From assembly GCA_013816485.1 (NCBI GenBank), contig JACDEI010000027.1, positions 1-64,000 on the forward strand: 64,000 nt of DNA. The letters run 5' to 3'. Below the pieces are notes generated by a model. That model had not been told where the DNA came from, ran no database searches, and saw nothing but the letters and a program-made list of their open reading frames with translations. This DNA is from Planctomycetota bacterium (GTDB lineage Bacteria > Planctomycetota > UBA11346). Positions 48,702 to 58,917 of the stretch are shown here, in pieces. Position 1 is the first letter of the stretch. Every line of letters begins with the position of its first letter. A program made the translations under genes and the position numbers.

Positions 48702-51700
48702 CTGCGCCGCAGTAACCACCGGCTGCCCACCCTGCGGTGTACCGTCGTCCTTGCCGATGCGCGCCAGACCCTGGCGTGCGACGGTGACGAAACCGCTGCC
48801 GTCGACCAGCAACATGCGGTAGATCTCCGCCGCATCGTCGAACTTGTTATTGGTCTCGGCGATCCAACCGGCGATGGCGGTGAGCGGCAGAGCTTCGATG
48901 CCTTCCTGCACCTTGCTCAGTCCATCGACCATCAGGTCCCACGGCAGGTAACCGAGGCCATAACAGCCCATGCGCGCGGCGTAGAGCATCACCAGCGAGG
49001 TGCGTTCGATCTCCACCAGGTCGGTCAGACGGAAACACCATTCGAGGTCGATCTTGGCCAGGTCCGGCTGGTTGTTGCGGATCCACAGTCCCGCGCGCAG
49101 CAGGCGTTCGATCGGAGTGACGTCCTCGCCGTTGAGCGCGGCAAGGAGCTGTTCCTCGCAACCGAGCGAGAGCAGGACGAAGAAGTCGCGCACGTAGTCG
49201 TAGAGCAGGAACGGATCGTCATCGGCACGTCCGATGTAGAGCACGGTCTCGGTCGGATCGTTGACCGACATCAGGTGGCGTGCGAGCGAGAGGTCGTCGG
49301 CCTGGGTCCGCGGATCACGCAGGTTGAGTTTGAAACCAAGGGCACGGCAACGCTGCACCGCGGCGCGGAACGCGGCGATGTGGGCGTTGTCGTTGTGGTC
49401 GTAGAGGTGGCTGAGGTACATGCACAACCTGAGCGAGATGGTCTGGGCGTAGGACCCCAGGATCACCTGCTCGTCCGGCGAACCGCGGATGAGCTGTTTG
49501 ATCAGTTCGAGTGCACGTTCGAGGTTCGGCGACAGGCCATCGTAACGTGCGGCGTCTTCGAGTTGCGGCAGCAGCCACAGACAGAAACGGCTGCGCACGT
49601 AGTCGCCGGATTCCTGGTACGACAGGATCTCGCGCACGGCGCGTTCCAGGCCATCGGGACCGGACAACGCGCGCAAACGCGCCAACTCGAAGATCGCGTC
49701 CTGCGCCAACGGATGATCGAGGTGGTGCGAAAGGAACTGCCGCATCTCTGCCTCGGCGGCGCTGGTGAGTCCGGCGCGCTGGTAGGCAAGGCACAGCATG
49801 AAGTGCGCTTCGGCGGCCTCGGCCGCATCCGCGTGTTCGGTCATGAAGCGCCGGTAAGCATCGATCGCCAGCGTGTGCATACCCTGACGCAGCAGTTCAT
49901 TCGCCACCGCGTGGCTGGGGATCATCAGCGGCGAACGTCGGCGTTCGATCGAGAGCTTGCGTACCACCAACTGGGTTTTCCAGGTCGCCAGGGCGATCTG
50001 CGACGAGGCCGTGCCGGAGGGCACCAACACGTCCTGGAACACCAGCGGCTCCTCGGTGCCGATGGTCAGCGCCAGACGTGAACCGATGACTTCGACGGTG
50101 ATCTCTTTCACGCGTTCGTTCGACACCTCGCGCGAGGTGGTGCCGTTGACGCGCATCGGACGCATGGTCAACCATTCCGGCCACAGCACTTCGGCATCGT
50201 TGCCCTGACCACGCGCGATGGCCATCCATTTGCCGTCGTAGGAACCGATACGGAACTGATAGGCCTGCCCAGGCGGAAGACCGCGCACGAAGATCCAGAA
50301 CTCGGTGCCGCGCACCACCTCGACCGAAAAGCGTACGCGCAGGTCTTCCGCCAACGGCGCGTTGAAGGGATAGATCTGCAGGCCGTTGCCGCCCACCAGC
50401 AGGCCGCCCATCTCCGGGTGCATGACCTGACCGACCACGTCACCCAGGATGGCGAACGACGGCAGCGCGAACGGTCCCAGATCCGGGTTCGCGGCGAAGT
50501 CCCAACTTCCGGCCGGCAACCACGCGCCTTCACGTTCCTTGGCCAGACGCTGACGTTCAATCTCGCTGAACGAGGCCGAGAGCTGCGACAACAACGTGCG
50601 CAGCTCGCCAGCGAACACTTCGCAGTCGGGATAACGATCCTGTGGATCGAGGGCCAGGGCCCATTCGCTGATGACGTGCACTGCCTGCGGGGCATCGGGC
50701 CAGAAATCACCAAGTTTGCTGCGTTCACCCAGCTGCACCCGTTTGATGAACTGCAGGACGTTATCCGTCGGGCCCATCTCGCAGGGCGTGTGCAGGGTCA
50801 GCAGTTCGAAGAGGATGACGCCGAGCGAGTAGATGTCGGTGCGCTTGTCCGCCGCGCCAGCATGACCGCGCGCCTGCTCCGGCGACATGTAGGCCGGCGA
50901 ACCGAGCACCTGACCGAATTGGGTGCTGCGCACTAGGCGTTGGCTGCTGGAGGTCTTGTTTGCCAGCGGATGATGGGTCTCGCTGGTCTTGCGCTGGGCG
51001 GCACGCATGCGCGAGGAGTCATTGCGGCGTTCCTGCTCACGCCGCTGGATGATGGTGGTGGAGATGACCTTCGGACCTTCGTTCTCCGACGGATCGTTCG
51101 CTGACGAATCGCTCGCCGGGATGCCCGCGCCCGTACCCATGATGACGGTAGCCGCCTCCGGCCGCTGGGTCTCGTCGAAGATCTCGTCGTAGGAGCGTTC
51201 CATCTCCACCGGCACCGGTGCCGCCGGCTGATCATCACGCAGACAGCGCGCCAAGCCCCAGTCGAGCACCCAGACTTCACCGTAGGCGCCGAGCATGATG
51301 TTGGCCGGCTTCAGATCGCGGTGGACGATGTCCTGGCTATGGGCGTAGCTGATGACTTCGAGCAGTTTGAGGAACAACGTCAGGCGTTCGATCAGGGCGA
51401 AGTGCCGCCAGTGGTCGGGCGAGTTCTTGAGCCGGTCGATGTGCGATTCGAGGCTCGCCCCGCGAGCCAGACTCATGAAGTAACAACCCGCGCCATCGGG
51501 CATGCGCCCGGCTTCGAACATCGCCACGATGCCCGGATGGTTCAAACGCGCGGTGAAGCGGATCTCCTGCTGGAAACGCGTGACGATTTCGCGGTCTTCC
51601 GCCAGGCTCACATCCAGGACCTTGACCGCCACTTCGCGTTCAAGCGCATGATCCCAGGCAGCGAATACCCGGCCCGTGGAGCCCCGTCCGATCTCACGCA

Positions 51701-51749
51701 ACAAGGCGTACCGGCCGTTGATCAACTTCGAGTCAGAATCTGCGGGCAT
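48699..51749 (-). CDS. Serine/threonine protein kinase with long C-terminal TPR-like region
   Basis: LLREIGRGSTGRVF, VAVKVL, IVHRDLKPANIMLGAYGEVWVLDWGLAR, SPAYMSPEQARG. Confidence 0.93.
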   Translation of the reverse strand: MPADSDSKLINGRYALLREIGRGSTGRVFAAWDHALEREVAVKVLDVSLAEDREIVTRFQQEIRFTARLNHPGIVAMFEAGRMPDGAGCYFMSLARGASLESHIDRLKNSPDHWRHFALIERLTLFLKLLEVISYAHSQDIVHRDLKPANIMLGAYGEVWVLDWGLARCLRDDQPAAPVPVEMERSYDEIFDETQRPEAATVIMGTGAGIPASDSSANDPSENEGPKVISTTIIQRREQERRNDSSRMRAAQRKTSETHHPLANKTSSSQRLVRSTQFGQVLGSPAYMSPEQARGHAGAADKRTDIYSLGVILFELLTLHTPCEMGPTDNVLQFIKRVQLGERSKLGDFWPDAPQAVHVISEWALALDPQDRYPDCEVFAGELRTLLSQLSASFSEIERQRLAKEREGAWLPAGSWDFAANPDLGPFALPSFAILGDVVGQVMHPEMGGLLVGGNGLQIYPFNAPLAEDLRVRFSVEVVRGTEFWIFVRGLPPGQAYQFRIGSYDGKWMAIARGQGNDAEVLWPEWLTMRPMRVNGTTSREVSNERVKEITVEVIGSRLALTIGTEEPLVFQDVLVPSGTASSQIALATWKTQLVVRKLSIERRRSPLMIPSHAVANELLRQGMHTLAIDAYRRFMTEHADAAEAAEAHFMLCLAYQRAGLTSAAEAEMRQFLSHHLDHPLAQDAIFELARLRALSGPDGLERAVREILSYQESGDYVRSRFCLWLLPQLEDAARYDGLSPNLERALELIKQLIRGSPDEQVILGSYAQTISLRLCMYLSHLYDHNDNAHIAAFRAAVQRCRALGFKLNLRDPRTQADDLSLARHLMSVNDPTETVLYIGRADDDPFLLYDYVRDFFVLLSLGCEEQLLAALNGEDVTPIERLLRAGLWIRNNQPDLAKIDLEWCFRLTDLVEIERTSLVMLYAARMGCYGLGYLPWDLMVDGLSKVQEGIEALPLTAIAGWIAETNNKFDDAAEIYRMLLVDGSGFVTVARQGLARIGKDDGTPQGGQPVVTAAQ

Positions 51750-51883
51750 CAGGAATGGGAACGTACTCCGAAACGCTGGCGGTAGCAACTGTGGCAATTG
51801 CCCCAAGTGGCCTGGGGGCTGGGAGTTGCTGCCACACCGGTGTGCCAGGGCGGAGACAGGTGGGCCGGCCCGGTGGACCGGCC

Positions 51884-51997
51884 AATGCAGAATGCAGAAT
51901 GATGAATGCAGAATGATGCCCGCAGGCGTAGGCTGGGGCGTCAGATCCCCCGTCAGGGCGGCGCAATTCTGCATTCATCATTCTGCATTCTGCATTT
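51884..51997. repeat. GCAGAAT heptamer-word inverted element
   Basis: AATGCAGAATGCAGAATGATGAATGCAGAATGATG vs rc of AATTCTGCATTCATCATTCTGCATTCTGCATTT. Confidence 0.97.
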
Positions 51998-52043
51998 CGC
52001 CGACCCCGTCTTGCGACTCCACGGTGAAGAAGATGCTGCCGCC

Positions 52044-54935
52044 ATGATCGACGCCGCCCGTTTCAGCCTCGCCTCCAGCCAGCCGGTTCCCGCACTGGGT
52101 GTTACGCTTGAAACGTGGCGCCATCCGTGTGGTGCGGTGCACCACCACCTGGCCTGCGACGACGACCACCGCGCGTTCGTGGTCGGGTTCCGTACGGTGC
52201 CGGAGGATTCGACCGGCCTGCCGCACATCCTGGAGCACACCACGCTGTGCGGCTCCAAGCGTTTCCCGGTGCGCGATCCGTTCTTTCAAATGTTAAGACG
52301 CTCGCTGCAGACCTTCATGAACGCCATGACCTTCCCGGACATGACGGCTTACCCCTTCGCCAGCCAGGTGGCCAAGGATTATGACAACCTCACCGGCGTG
52401 TACCTCGACGCGGTCTTCGCCCCCTTGCTCAATCCGCTCGACTTTGCCCAGGAAGGGCACCGCCTGGAACCCGCCGGCACCAGTGGCGAACGCAAAGGTG
52501 TGGTCTTCAACGAGATGAAGGGCGCGATGGATGGCACCAGCGAACAACTGTCGATGGCCACCGCGCGTTCGTTGCTGCCGGCAACCTGCTACCGCCACAA
52601 CTACGGCGGCGATCCGAGCGACATCCCGGCGCTGACGCATCAGGACCTGCTGGACTTCCACCGCCGTTGCTACCGGCCGGCCAACGCCTGCTTCATCACG
52701 TATGGCAACCAACCGGCGAGCGAACTGCATGCGCGCCTGAACGACTACCTGGCGGGTGATCCTGGGCAGGCATTGGCGTCACCGACCATCCAGCCGGTCC
52801 AGGACACACCGGTCACGCTCGACGTGCCGGTGCCCTGCGGCTCCGGCCAGGACATCCTCGACGTTTCGGCGGTAGCGCTCACCTGGGTGTGGGGCGATGT
52901 GGCCGATCTCGACGAGGTGTTGACCGCAGAGCTGCTCGATCGCGTGCTGCTCGGCCACGCCGGCGCACCCCTGCGTCTGGCGCTCGAAAACAGCGGCCTC
53001 GGACGATCGATCAGCGGCAGCGGATTCAGTGCCGGGTATCGCAGCGGCATGTTCACCGCCGAACTCTCGGGCATCGATCCCGCAGATTACCCCAAGTTCG
53101 AACCGTTGCTGTTCGACACCCTGCGGACGATCGCCGAAAAAGGTGTGTCGCAGGCGGAGCTTGATGCCGCCTTGCATCAACTCGAACTCGCCCGCCGCGA
53201 GATCACCGGCGATCACTACCCCTACGGCCTGGAACTCTGTTTTCGCCTGCTCGCGCCTTGGAACTACGGCGTCGAACCGCTGCCGTTCCTCGACCAATCA
53301 CAGGCCATCGCGCGCCTGCGGCAGCGCGCTGGTGCAGCCAACTTCATCCAAAACGAGGTCCGCCGTCGCCTGCTCGACCATGGTCACCGGGCGTTGCTGC
53401 TGGCACGTCCCGATCGCGAATTCTACCCGCGCGCACAACAGGCGGAAAAACTACAGGTCGAACGCGACCTCGCCGCGCTCGACGCCGCTGGCCGTGAAGG
53501 TCTCGCCACCCTGGCGCAGGAATTGGCCAAACGCCAAGCGAGCGTCGACGACCCGGAGGTTTTGCCTGACCTCGCGCTCAGCGATGTACCGCTCGAACGG
53601 CGCTTCCCGACGGGAATCGACCAGCAGGGCGTGACGATCTTCACCGCCGGCACCAACGGCCTGATGCACCACCTGGCGGCGATCCCGTTGCCGGAACTCG
53701 ACGATCAGGACCTGGATCTGCTTCCACTGTTGGCACAGACCATCGGCAACCTTGGCGTCGGAAGACAAGATTACACCGCACGTTCAGCCGCGATCAATGC
53801 GCGCTGCGGCGGTCTGTATGCCTGGACCGACCTGAGCGCCGACATCGATGATCTGGCGCGCTTGCACGGCCTGCTGTTCATCGAAGTCAAAGGGCTCGGC
53901 AGCCGCCATGCGGAGTTCACCGACCTCATCGCTGAAACCCTGCGCGATCAGCGTTTCGACGAACATGATCGCCTGCGTGAACTGATCGAGCAGAGCGTCC
54001 AACGCCTGAGCGACCGCGTGTCGAGCGCGGGCAACGCCTTCGCCTCCCGTGCCGCCAGTCGCGGCATGGGTGGTGCCGCGGCAATCGGCCATCGCCTGAG
54101 CGGTCTCGGTCGGTTGGCGTGGCTCAAACGTCTCGCCGCCAGCATCGGCGAAGATACCGCCGGCGCCGACGCCGCGTTGGAAAAACTCGGTGCCGCACTC
54201 GGCTCGTTGCGCGCTCGTCTGCTGAACCAACCGCGACAGCTCGCGCTGATCGGCGACACGGTGAACGACGCCCCGGTGCAGCAGCAGATCCGCAGGGTGT
54301 GGGATGCCCTCGGCCAGCCGACCGGAGCGCGCCAACCCTTCCGTTCACCGCTCGCCCGCAGTGAGCCACCGACCGCGTACACCACTTCCACCGCGGTGAA
54401 CTACTGCGCGTTGGCATTCCCTGCCGTGCCGCTCGGTCACGCCGACGCGCCGGGACTTGCCGTCGCTGGTCGTCTGTTGGTGAACAACGTGCTGCACCCG
54501 AAGATCCGCGAACGCGGCGGCGCCTATGGCTCGGGCGCAAGTTTCGCTCCGGCAACCGGTACCTTCACGTTGTCGAGTTACCGCGATCCACGCCTGACCG
54601 GCACCTACGATGACTTCCGCGAAAGCCTGCGTTGGCTCAGCGACTGCCCGAACGATCAACGCCTGTTGAAGGAGGCGATCCTCGGCGTCATCGCCGGGCT
54701 TGATTCGCCAGGCAGCCCTGCAGGCGAAGCGCGCTCACGTTTCACCGGCGACCTCAAGGGCTCGTCGCCCAAACGCTTGAACGCCTTCCGCGCACGCATC
54801 CTCGCCACCACGGTCACCGACGTACGGCGCGTTGCCAATTCCTGGTTGCCCGCCGATGGCGGCATCCCGGCAGTGGTGACCAGCGTGAATGAACTCGCGG
54901 CCAGCGGACTGGGGTGGGCGACGGAAGCGGTTTAG
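52044..54935 (+). CDS. M16C (presequence protease-like) metallopeptidase
   Basis: LPHILEHTTLCGSKRFPVRDPFFQMLRRSLQTFMNAMTFPDMTAYPFAS (HxxEH), two-lobed M16 architecture. Confidence 0.93.
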   Translation: MIDAARFSLASSQPVPALGVTLETWRHPCGAVHHHLACDDDHRAFVVGFRTVPEDSTGLPHILEHTTLCGSKRFPVRDPFFQMLRRSLQTFMNAMTFPDMTAYPFASQVAKDYDNLTGVYLDAVFAPLLNPLDFAQEGHRLEPAGTSGERKGVVFNEMKGAMDGTSEQLSMATARSLLPATCYRHNYGGDPSDIPALTHQDLLDFHRRCYRPANACFITYGNQPASELHARLNDYLAGDPGQALASPTIQPVQDTPVTLDVPVPCGSGQDILDVSAVALTWVWGDVADLDEVLTAELLDRVLLGHAGAPLRLALENSGLGRSISGSGFSAGYRSGMFTAELSGIDPADYPKFEPLLFDTLRTIAEKGVSQAELDAALHQLELARREITGDHYPYGLELCFRLLAPWNYGVEPLPFLDQSQAIARLRQRAGAANFIQNEVRRRLLDHGHRALLLARPDREFYPRAQQAEKLQVERDLAALDAAGREGLATLAQELAKRQASVDDPEVLPDLALSDVPLERRFPTGIDQQGVTIFTAGTNGLMHHLAAIPLPELDDQDLDLLPLLAQTIGNLGVGRQDYTARSAAINARCGGLYAWTDLSADIDDLARLHGLLFIEVKGLGSRHAEFTDLIAETLRDQRFDEHDRLRELIEQSVQRLSDRVSSAGNAFASRAASRGMGGAAAIGHRLSGLGRLAWLKRLAASIGEDTAGADAALEKLGAALGSLRARLLNQPRQLALIGDTVNDAPVQQQIRRVWDALGQPTGARQPFRSPLARSEPPTAYTTSTAVNYCALAFPAVPLGHADAPGLAVAGRLLVNNVLHPKIRERGGAYGSGASFAPATGTFTLSSYRDPRLTGTYDDFRESLRWLSDCPNDQRLLKEAILGVIAGLDSPGSPAGEARSRFTGDLKGSSPKRLNAFRARILATTVTDVRRVANSWLPADGGIPAVVTSVNELAASGLGWATEAV

Positions 54936-54939
54936 GGCA

Positions 54940-55093
54940 GGCCACAGACTACGGGCTACAGACCACAGGTTCGTGAGACGGAAGCGGTGACCGTGATATC
55001 CGTTCCCGGTGGGAATTCGCCCGGAGCTGGTGCCCTCTGCTTCACTGACACACGTGCCTGCGACCGGTGGTCTGTAGCCTGTAGCCGGTAGCC
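54940..55093. repeat. GGCTACA-word (7-bp period) inverted element
   Basis: GGCCACAGACTACGGGCTACAGACCACAGGT 54940-54970 vs rc of ACCGGTGGTCTGTAGCCTGTAGCCGGTAGCC 55063-55093. Confidence 0.9.
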
Positions 55094-55132
55094 ATTCCCA
55101 GCTACGACATCGCCCCAACCCGCGAGGTCCGC

Positions 55133-56182
55133 ATGTCCGTCCGCACATCCGCTTCCTTCACCCGCCGCACGGTCATCGGACTCGGTGCGCTCGCGCTCGG
55201 ACTCGGCCTGTCCGCCTGTGGCGGTGGTGACACCGAAGCCAAACCCGGCGTGGCGGTGAGCAACGCCAAACCCATCGTCATCGCCGTGATCCCCAAAGGC
55301 ACCACCCACGAGTTCTGGAAGACCGTGCATGCGGGCGTGATCAAGGCTGAACGCGAACTCAACGCCGCCGGCACGCCGGTGAAGGCGATCTGGAAAGGTC
55401 CGCTCAAAGAGGACGACCGCACCTCGCAGATCAGCACGGTGCAGAACTTCATCGCGCAAGGCGTGCAGGGCATCGTGCTGATGCCGCTCGATCGCACCGC
55501 GCTGGTCGCGCCAGTGGAACTCGCGATCAGCTCGAACATCCCGGTGGTGATCGCCGACTCGGCGCTCGAATCGGACAAACCCGCGAGTTACATCGCGACC
55601 AACAACAAGGAAGGCGGTCGCATCGGCGGCAAACACCTGGGCGAACTCCTCGGCGGCAAAGGCAAGGTCATCCTGCTGCGCTACATGGAAGGTTCGGCCA
55701 GCACCGAGGAACGCGAAGCCGGCTTCATGGAGGCGATCAAGACCTTCCCCGACATCACCGTGATCAGCAGCGACGTACACGCTGGAGCGACGCACGAAAC
55801 GGCGCTCAAGGCCAGCCAGAATCTCATCAACCGCTTCAAGGACGAGGTCAACGGCGTGTTCTGTCCGTGCGAGCCGGTGACCACCGCCATCACCCAGGCG
55901 CTCACCGAACAGGGCATCAACAAGAAGGTCAAGGTCGTCGGCTTCGACAACACCCCGCGCCTGGTCGAGTGGCTGAAGGCCGGCGACATCCACGGCCTGG
56001 TGCTACAGGATCCGCTGAACATGGGCTACCTAGCGGTGAAGGCCGCGGTCGCCGCCGCGCAGGGCAAGCCAGTCGACAAGCGCAACGACATGGCGCCCAG
56101 ACTCGTTACGCCGGAGAACATGGATCAGCCGGAGTTCAAGGCGTTGCTGAATCCGCCATTGGCGGAGTATTTGGGGAAGTGA
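55133..56182 (+). CDS. Sugar ABC transporter substrate-binding lipoprotein (RbsB-like)
   Basis: LSACGGG lipobox; periplasmic-binding type I fold: AVIPKGTTHEFWKTVHAGVIKAERELNA, KVVGFDNTPRLVEWLKAG. Confidence 0.9.
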   Translation: MSVRTSASFTRRTVIGLGALALGLGLSACGGGDTEAKPGVAVSNAKPIVIAVIPKGTTHEFWKTVHAGVIKAERELNAAGTPVKAIWKGPLKEDDRTSQISTVQNFIAQGVQGIVLMPLDRTALVAPVELAISSNIPVVIADSALESDKPASYIATNNKEGGRIGGKHLGELLGGKGKVILLRYMEGSASTEEREAGFMEAIKTFPDITVISSDVHAGATHETALKASQNLINRFKDEVNGVFCPCEPVTTAITQALTEQGINKKVKVVGFDNTPRLVEWLKAGDIHGLVLQDPLNMGYLAVKAAVAAAQGKPVDKRNDMAPRLVTPENMDQPEFKALLNPPLAEYLGK

Positions 56183-56184
56183 TT

Positions 56185-56299
56185 CGGACCGTCCGAAGGG
56201 TACGAGGGGTACGAGGGGTACGAGGGGTACGAATGGTCCAGGAAAATCACGGTCGCCGTAACGGACCCTTCGTACCCCTCGTACCTTTCGGACCCTTCC
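56185..56299. repeat. GGGGTACGA 9-bp inverted element between rbsB-like and rbsA-like genes
   Basis: CGGACCGTCCGAAGGGTACGAGGGGTACGAGGGGTACGAGGGGTACGAATGGTCC opposed by ACGGACCCTTCGTACCCCTCGTACCTTTCGGACCC. Confidence 0.96.
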
Positions 56300-56300
56300 C

Positions 56301-57821
56301 ATGACTACGCGTCTCACCGTCACCGGCATCGCCAAGGCCTTCGGCGCGACCAAAGCCCTGGTCGGTGTCGATCTGTCGGTGAATGCCGGTGAATGCCTCG
56401 CCCTCATCGGTGAGAACGGCGCTGGCAAATCGACGTTGATGAAAGTGCTCACCGGCGCGCATCGCGCCGATGGCGGCAGCATGACACTCGACGGAGCACC
56501 CTACGATCCGAGCGGTCCGCTCGACGCGCGATCACGCGGCGTGGCGATCGTCTACCAGGAACTCACCCTCGCACGACATCTGGGTGTGGCGGAGAACATC
56601 CTGCTTGGCAACCAGCCGAGCCGCTTTGGCATCGTCGACCGCAAGAGACAAAACGCCATCGCGCGTGAGGCACTTGAACAACTCGGCCTCGGTGATCTCG
56701 ATCTCGACCGGCCTGCCGGTTCGTTGCCGATCGCGCAGCAGCAATTGGTGGAAATCGCCCGGGCGCTCACCGCCAAGCCGCGCCTGCTCATCCTCGACGA
56801 GCCGACCTCGTCGCTTACCGCTGCCGATGTCGAACACCTCTTTTCCGTCATCCGTCGGCTGAAGACCCAGGGCGTCAGCGTCATCTACATCAGCCACTTC
56901 CTGGAGGAATGCCGCGCCGTCGCCGAGCACTACGCCGTGCTGCGTGATGGCGCGAGCGTCGCGAGCGGAGCGATGGCAGATGCCAGCGAGACCGACCTCA
57001 TCCGCCACATGGTCGGCCGCGACGTGGCCGAGATCTATCCGCGCATCCCGCATGACATCGGCGATACGGTGCTGGAACTACGTGGCATCGCCGGCGAAGC
57101 CAAACCCACGGACGCCACCTTGGCGCTGCGTCGTGGTGAAATCCTCGGCCTGTTCGGTCTGGTCGGTTCCGGTCGTTCGGAAACGCTGCGTGCCTTGTTC
57201 GGCCTGGATCGCATCGCCCGTGGCATGGTGCTGATTGGCGGCCAACCACAGACCCATCGCAGTCCGCGCCAACGCCTGCTCGCTGGTATGGGACTGGTGA
57301 GCGAGGACCGCAAAAGCGAAGGTCTGCTGCTCAACCTGCCGATCGCCGACAACCTGACACTCACCTGCTTGGGACCGTTCACCACCGCCGGCCTGATCAA
57401 TCGTGGACGACAGGAAGCCTCCGCCCGCTCATTGATGGAGCGCATGCTGGTGAAAGCCGCCGGTCCAGCCCAGGCAGTCGGCGAACTCAGCGGCGGCAAC
57501 CAACAGAAGGTCGCCATCGGTCGCCTGTTGCACCACGGGTGCGACATCCTGCTGCTCGACGAACCGACGCGCGGCATCGATGTCGGGGCCAAGGCGCACA
57601 TCTATCGCCTGATCGGCGAGCTCGCGGCGCAGGGCAAATCGGTGATCGTGGTCAGTTCGTACATCCCCGAACTGCTCGGCATCTGCGACGCCATCGCGGT
57701 CATGTGCCGTGGCGTATTATCGCCAGCCCGACCAGTGGCGGAATGGGACAGCCATACGATCCTCAGCGCCGCGATCGGCGCTGAGGAGAATGCAGAGTGC
57801 AGAATGCAGAGTGCAGAATGA
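56301..57821 (+). CDS. Sugar ABC transporter ATP-binding protein, duplicated ATPase (RbsA-like)
   Basis: Walker A GENGAGKSTLMKVLTG; second half LSGGNQQKVAIGRLL...LLLDEPTRGIDVGAK; C-term EENAECRMQSAE encoded by GCAGAGT/GCAGAAT repeat. Confidence 0.94.
   Translation: MTTRLTVTGIAKAFGATKALVGVDLSVNAGECLALIGENGAGKSTLMKVLTGAHRADGGSMTLDGAPYDPSGPLDARSRGVAIVYQELTLARHLGVAENILLGNQPSRFGIVDRKRQNAIAREALEQLGLGDLDLDRPAGSLPIAQQQLVEIARALTAKPRLLILDEPTSSLTAADVEHLFSVIRRLKTQGVSVIYISHFLEECRAVAEHYAVLRDGASVASGAMADASETDLIRHMVGRDVAEIYPRIPHDIGDTVLELRGIAGEAKPTDATLALRRGEILGLFGLVGSGRSETLRALFGLDRIARGMVLIGGQPQTHRSPRQRLLAGMGLVSEDRKSEGLLLNLPIADNLTLTCLGPFTTAGLINRGRQEASARSLMERMLVKAAGPAQAVGELSGGNQQKVAIGRLLHHGCDILLLDEPTRGIDVGAKAHIYRLIGELAAQGKSVIVVSSYIPELLGICDAIAVMCRGVLSPARPVAEWDSHTILSAAIGAEENAECRMQSAE
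57786..57820. repeat. GCAGAGT/GCAGAAT heptamer tandem forming the 3' end of the ATPase gene
   Basis: GAGAATGCAGAGTGCAGAATGCAGAGTGCAGAATGA. Confidence 0.92.
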
Positions 57822-57894
57822 ACAGCCAACCGCTCACGATCGTCATGCCGTTGCGATGGAAGTACACGTCGCTCCTGAGCATCGGCATTAACCC

Positions 57895-58905
57895 ATGAGT
57901 ACCCCAGCCATCGCCTTGCCGAACCGGGCGCTCCGCCTGCTGTCCAAGCTCGGGCCCTTCATCGCGCTCATCGCCTTGCTGGTGATCTTCCGCATCGCCC
58001 TGGGACTCGGGGATTCGCCGTCGGATTTCTGGTCGGCGACCAACCTGCGCATCATCCTGGTGCAGACCAGCATCGTTGCGATCGCCGCGTGTGGGATGAC
58101 CATGATCATCGTCTCCGGCGGTATTGATCTGAGCGTCGGCTCAGTCATCGCGTTGTCGTCGGTGGTTGCTGGACTGACGCTCCATCACGGCGGCGATCCG
58201 TTGCTCGCCATCGCCGCGGCGATCGCTGCCGGCATGGTCGCGGGTGCGCTCAACGGTTCACTGATCGCCGCCTTCGGACTGGCGCCGTTCATCGTCACGC
58301 TGGGGATGATGGGCGTCGCCCGTGGCGCCGCCAAACTGTTCGCCGACAGCAGTACCGTCAGCTTCCCAACCAACTGGCTGGGGAAGCTCATGCAGCCCAT
58401 CCCCTTTCCGGGCGATCCGACGATCATAAAGGCGCTGGTGGTCGCCCCGGGCGTCTGGCTGGCCGCACTGACAGCCGTCGGCATGGCGCTGCTGATGCAC
58501 AAGTCGGTGTTTGGTCGCAGTGCCTACGCCATCGGCTCGAACGAAGCCGCCGCGCGCTTGTGCGGTGTGCGTGTGCGGACCAACAAGATCGCCATCTATG
58601 CCCTGGCTGGTGCCTTGTTCGGTCTGGCCGGCCTGCTCATGACCTCGCAGCAGGGCCAGGGCAATCCGACCATCGCCCTCGGCATGGAACTCGACGTCAT
58701 CGCCGCGGTGGTGATCGGTGGCGCGTCGCTCAGCGGCGGAACCGGCACCGTGCTCGGCACCATCATCGGTGCGCTGATTATGAGCGTGCTGCGCAGTGGT
58801 ACCGATCAACTCGGCTGGCCAACTGCCTGGCAGGAGATCCTCATCGGCGCGATCATCGTGCTCGCCGTCGGCATCGATCGCCTGCGCAACCATCGCGCAG
58901 GTTGA
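57895..58905 (+). CDS. Sugar ABC transporter permease (RbsC-like)
   Basis: MIIVSGGIDLSVGSVIALSSVV, GSNEAAARLCGVRV, VVIGGASLSGGTGTVLGTIIGALI. Confidence 0.94.
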   Translation: MSTPAIALPNRALRLLSKLGPFIALIALLVIFRIALGLGDSPSDFWSATNLRIILVQTSIVAIAACGMTMIIVSGGIDLSVGSVIALSSVVAGLTLHHGGDPLLAIAAAIAAGMVAGALNGSLIAAFGLAPFIVTLGMMGVARGAAKLFADSSTVSFPTNWLGKLMQPIPFPGDPTIIKALVVAPGVWLAALTAVGMALLMHKSVFGRSAYAIGSNEAAARLCGVRVRTNKIAIYALAGALFGLAGLLMTSQQGQGNPTIALGMELDVIAAVVIGGASLSGGTGTVLGTIIGALIMSVLRSGTDQLGWPTAWQEILIGAIIVLAVGIDRLRNHRAG

Positions 58906-58917
58906 AGGCTCAATTAC

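Noticed and set aside
48699-51974. Kinase N-terminal extension starting at 51974
   Set aside because: The extension translates the GCAGAAT repeat (ILHSSFCILH); the kinase domain fits a start at 51749 (MPADSDSKLINGRYALLREIG).
51906-52043. N-terminal extension of the M16C peptidase
   Set aside because: Also translated repeat sequence (ILHSSFCILHFA); conserved homology begins near 52044.
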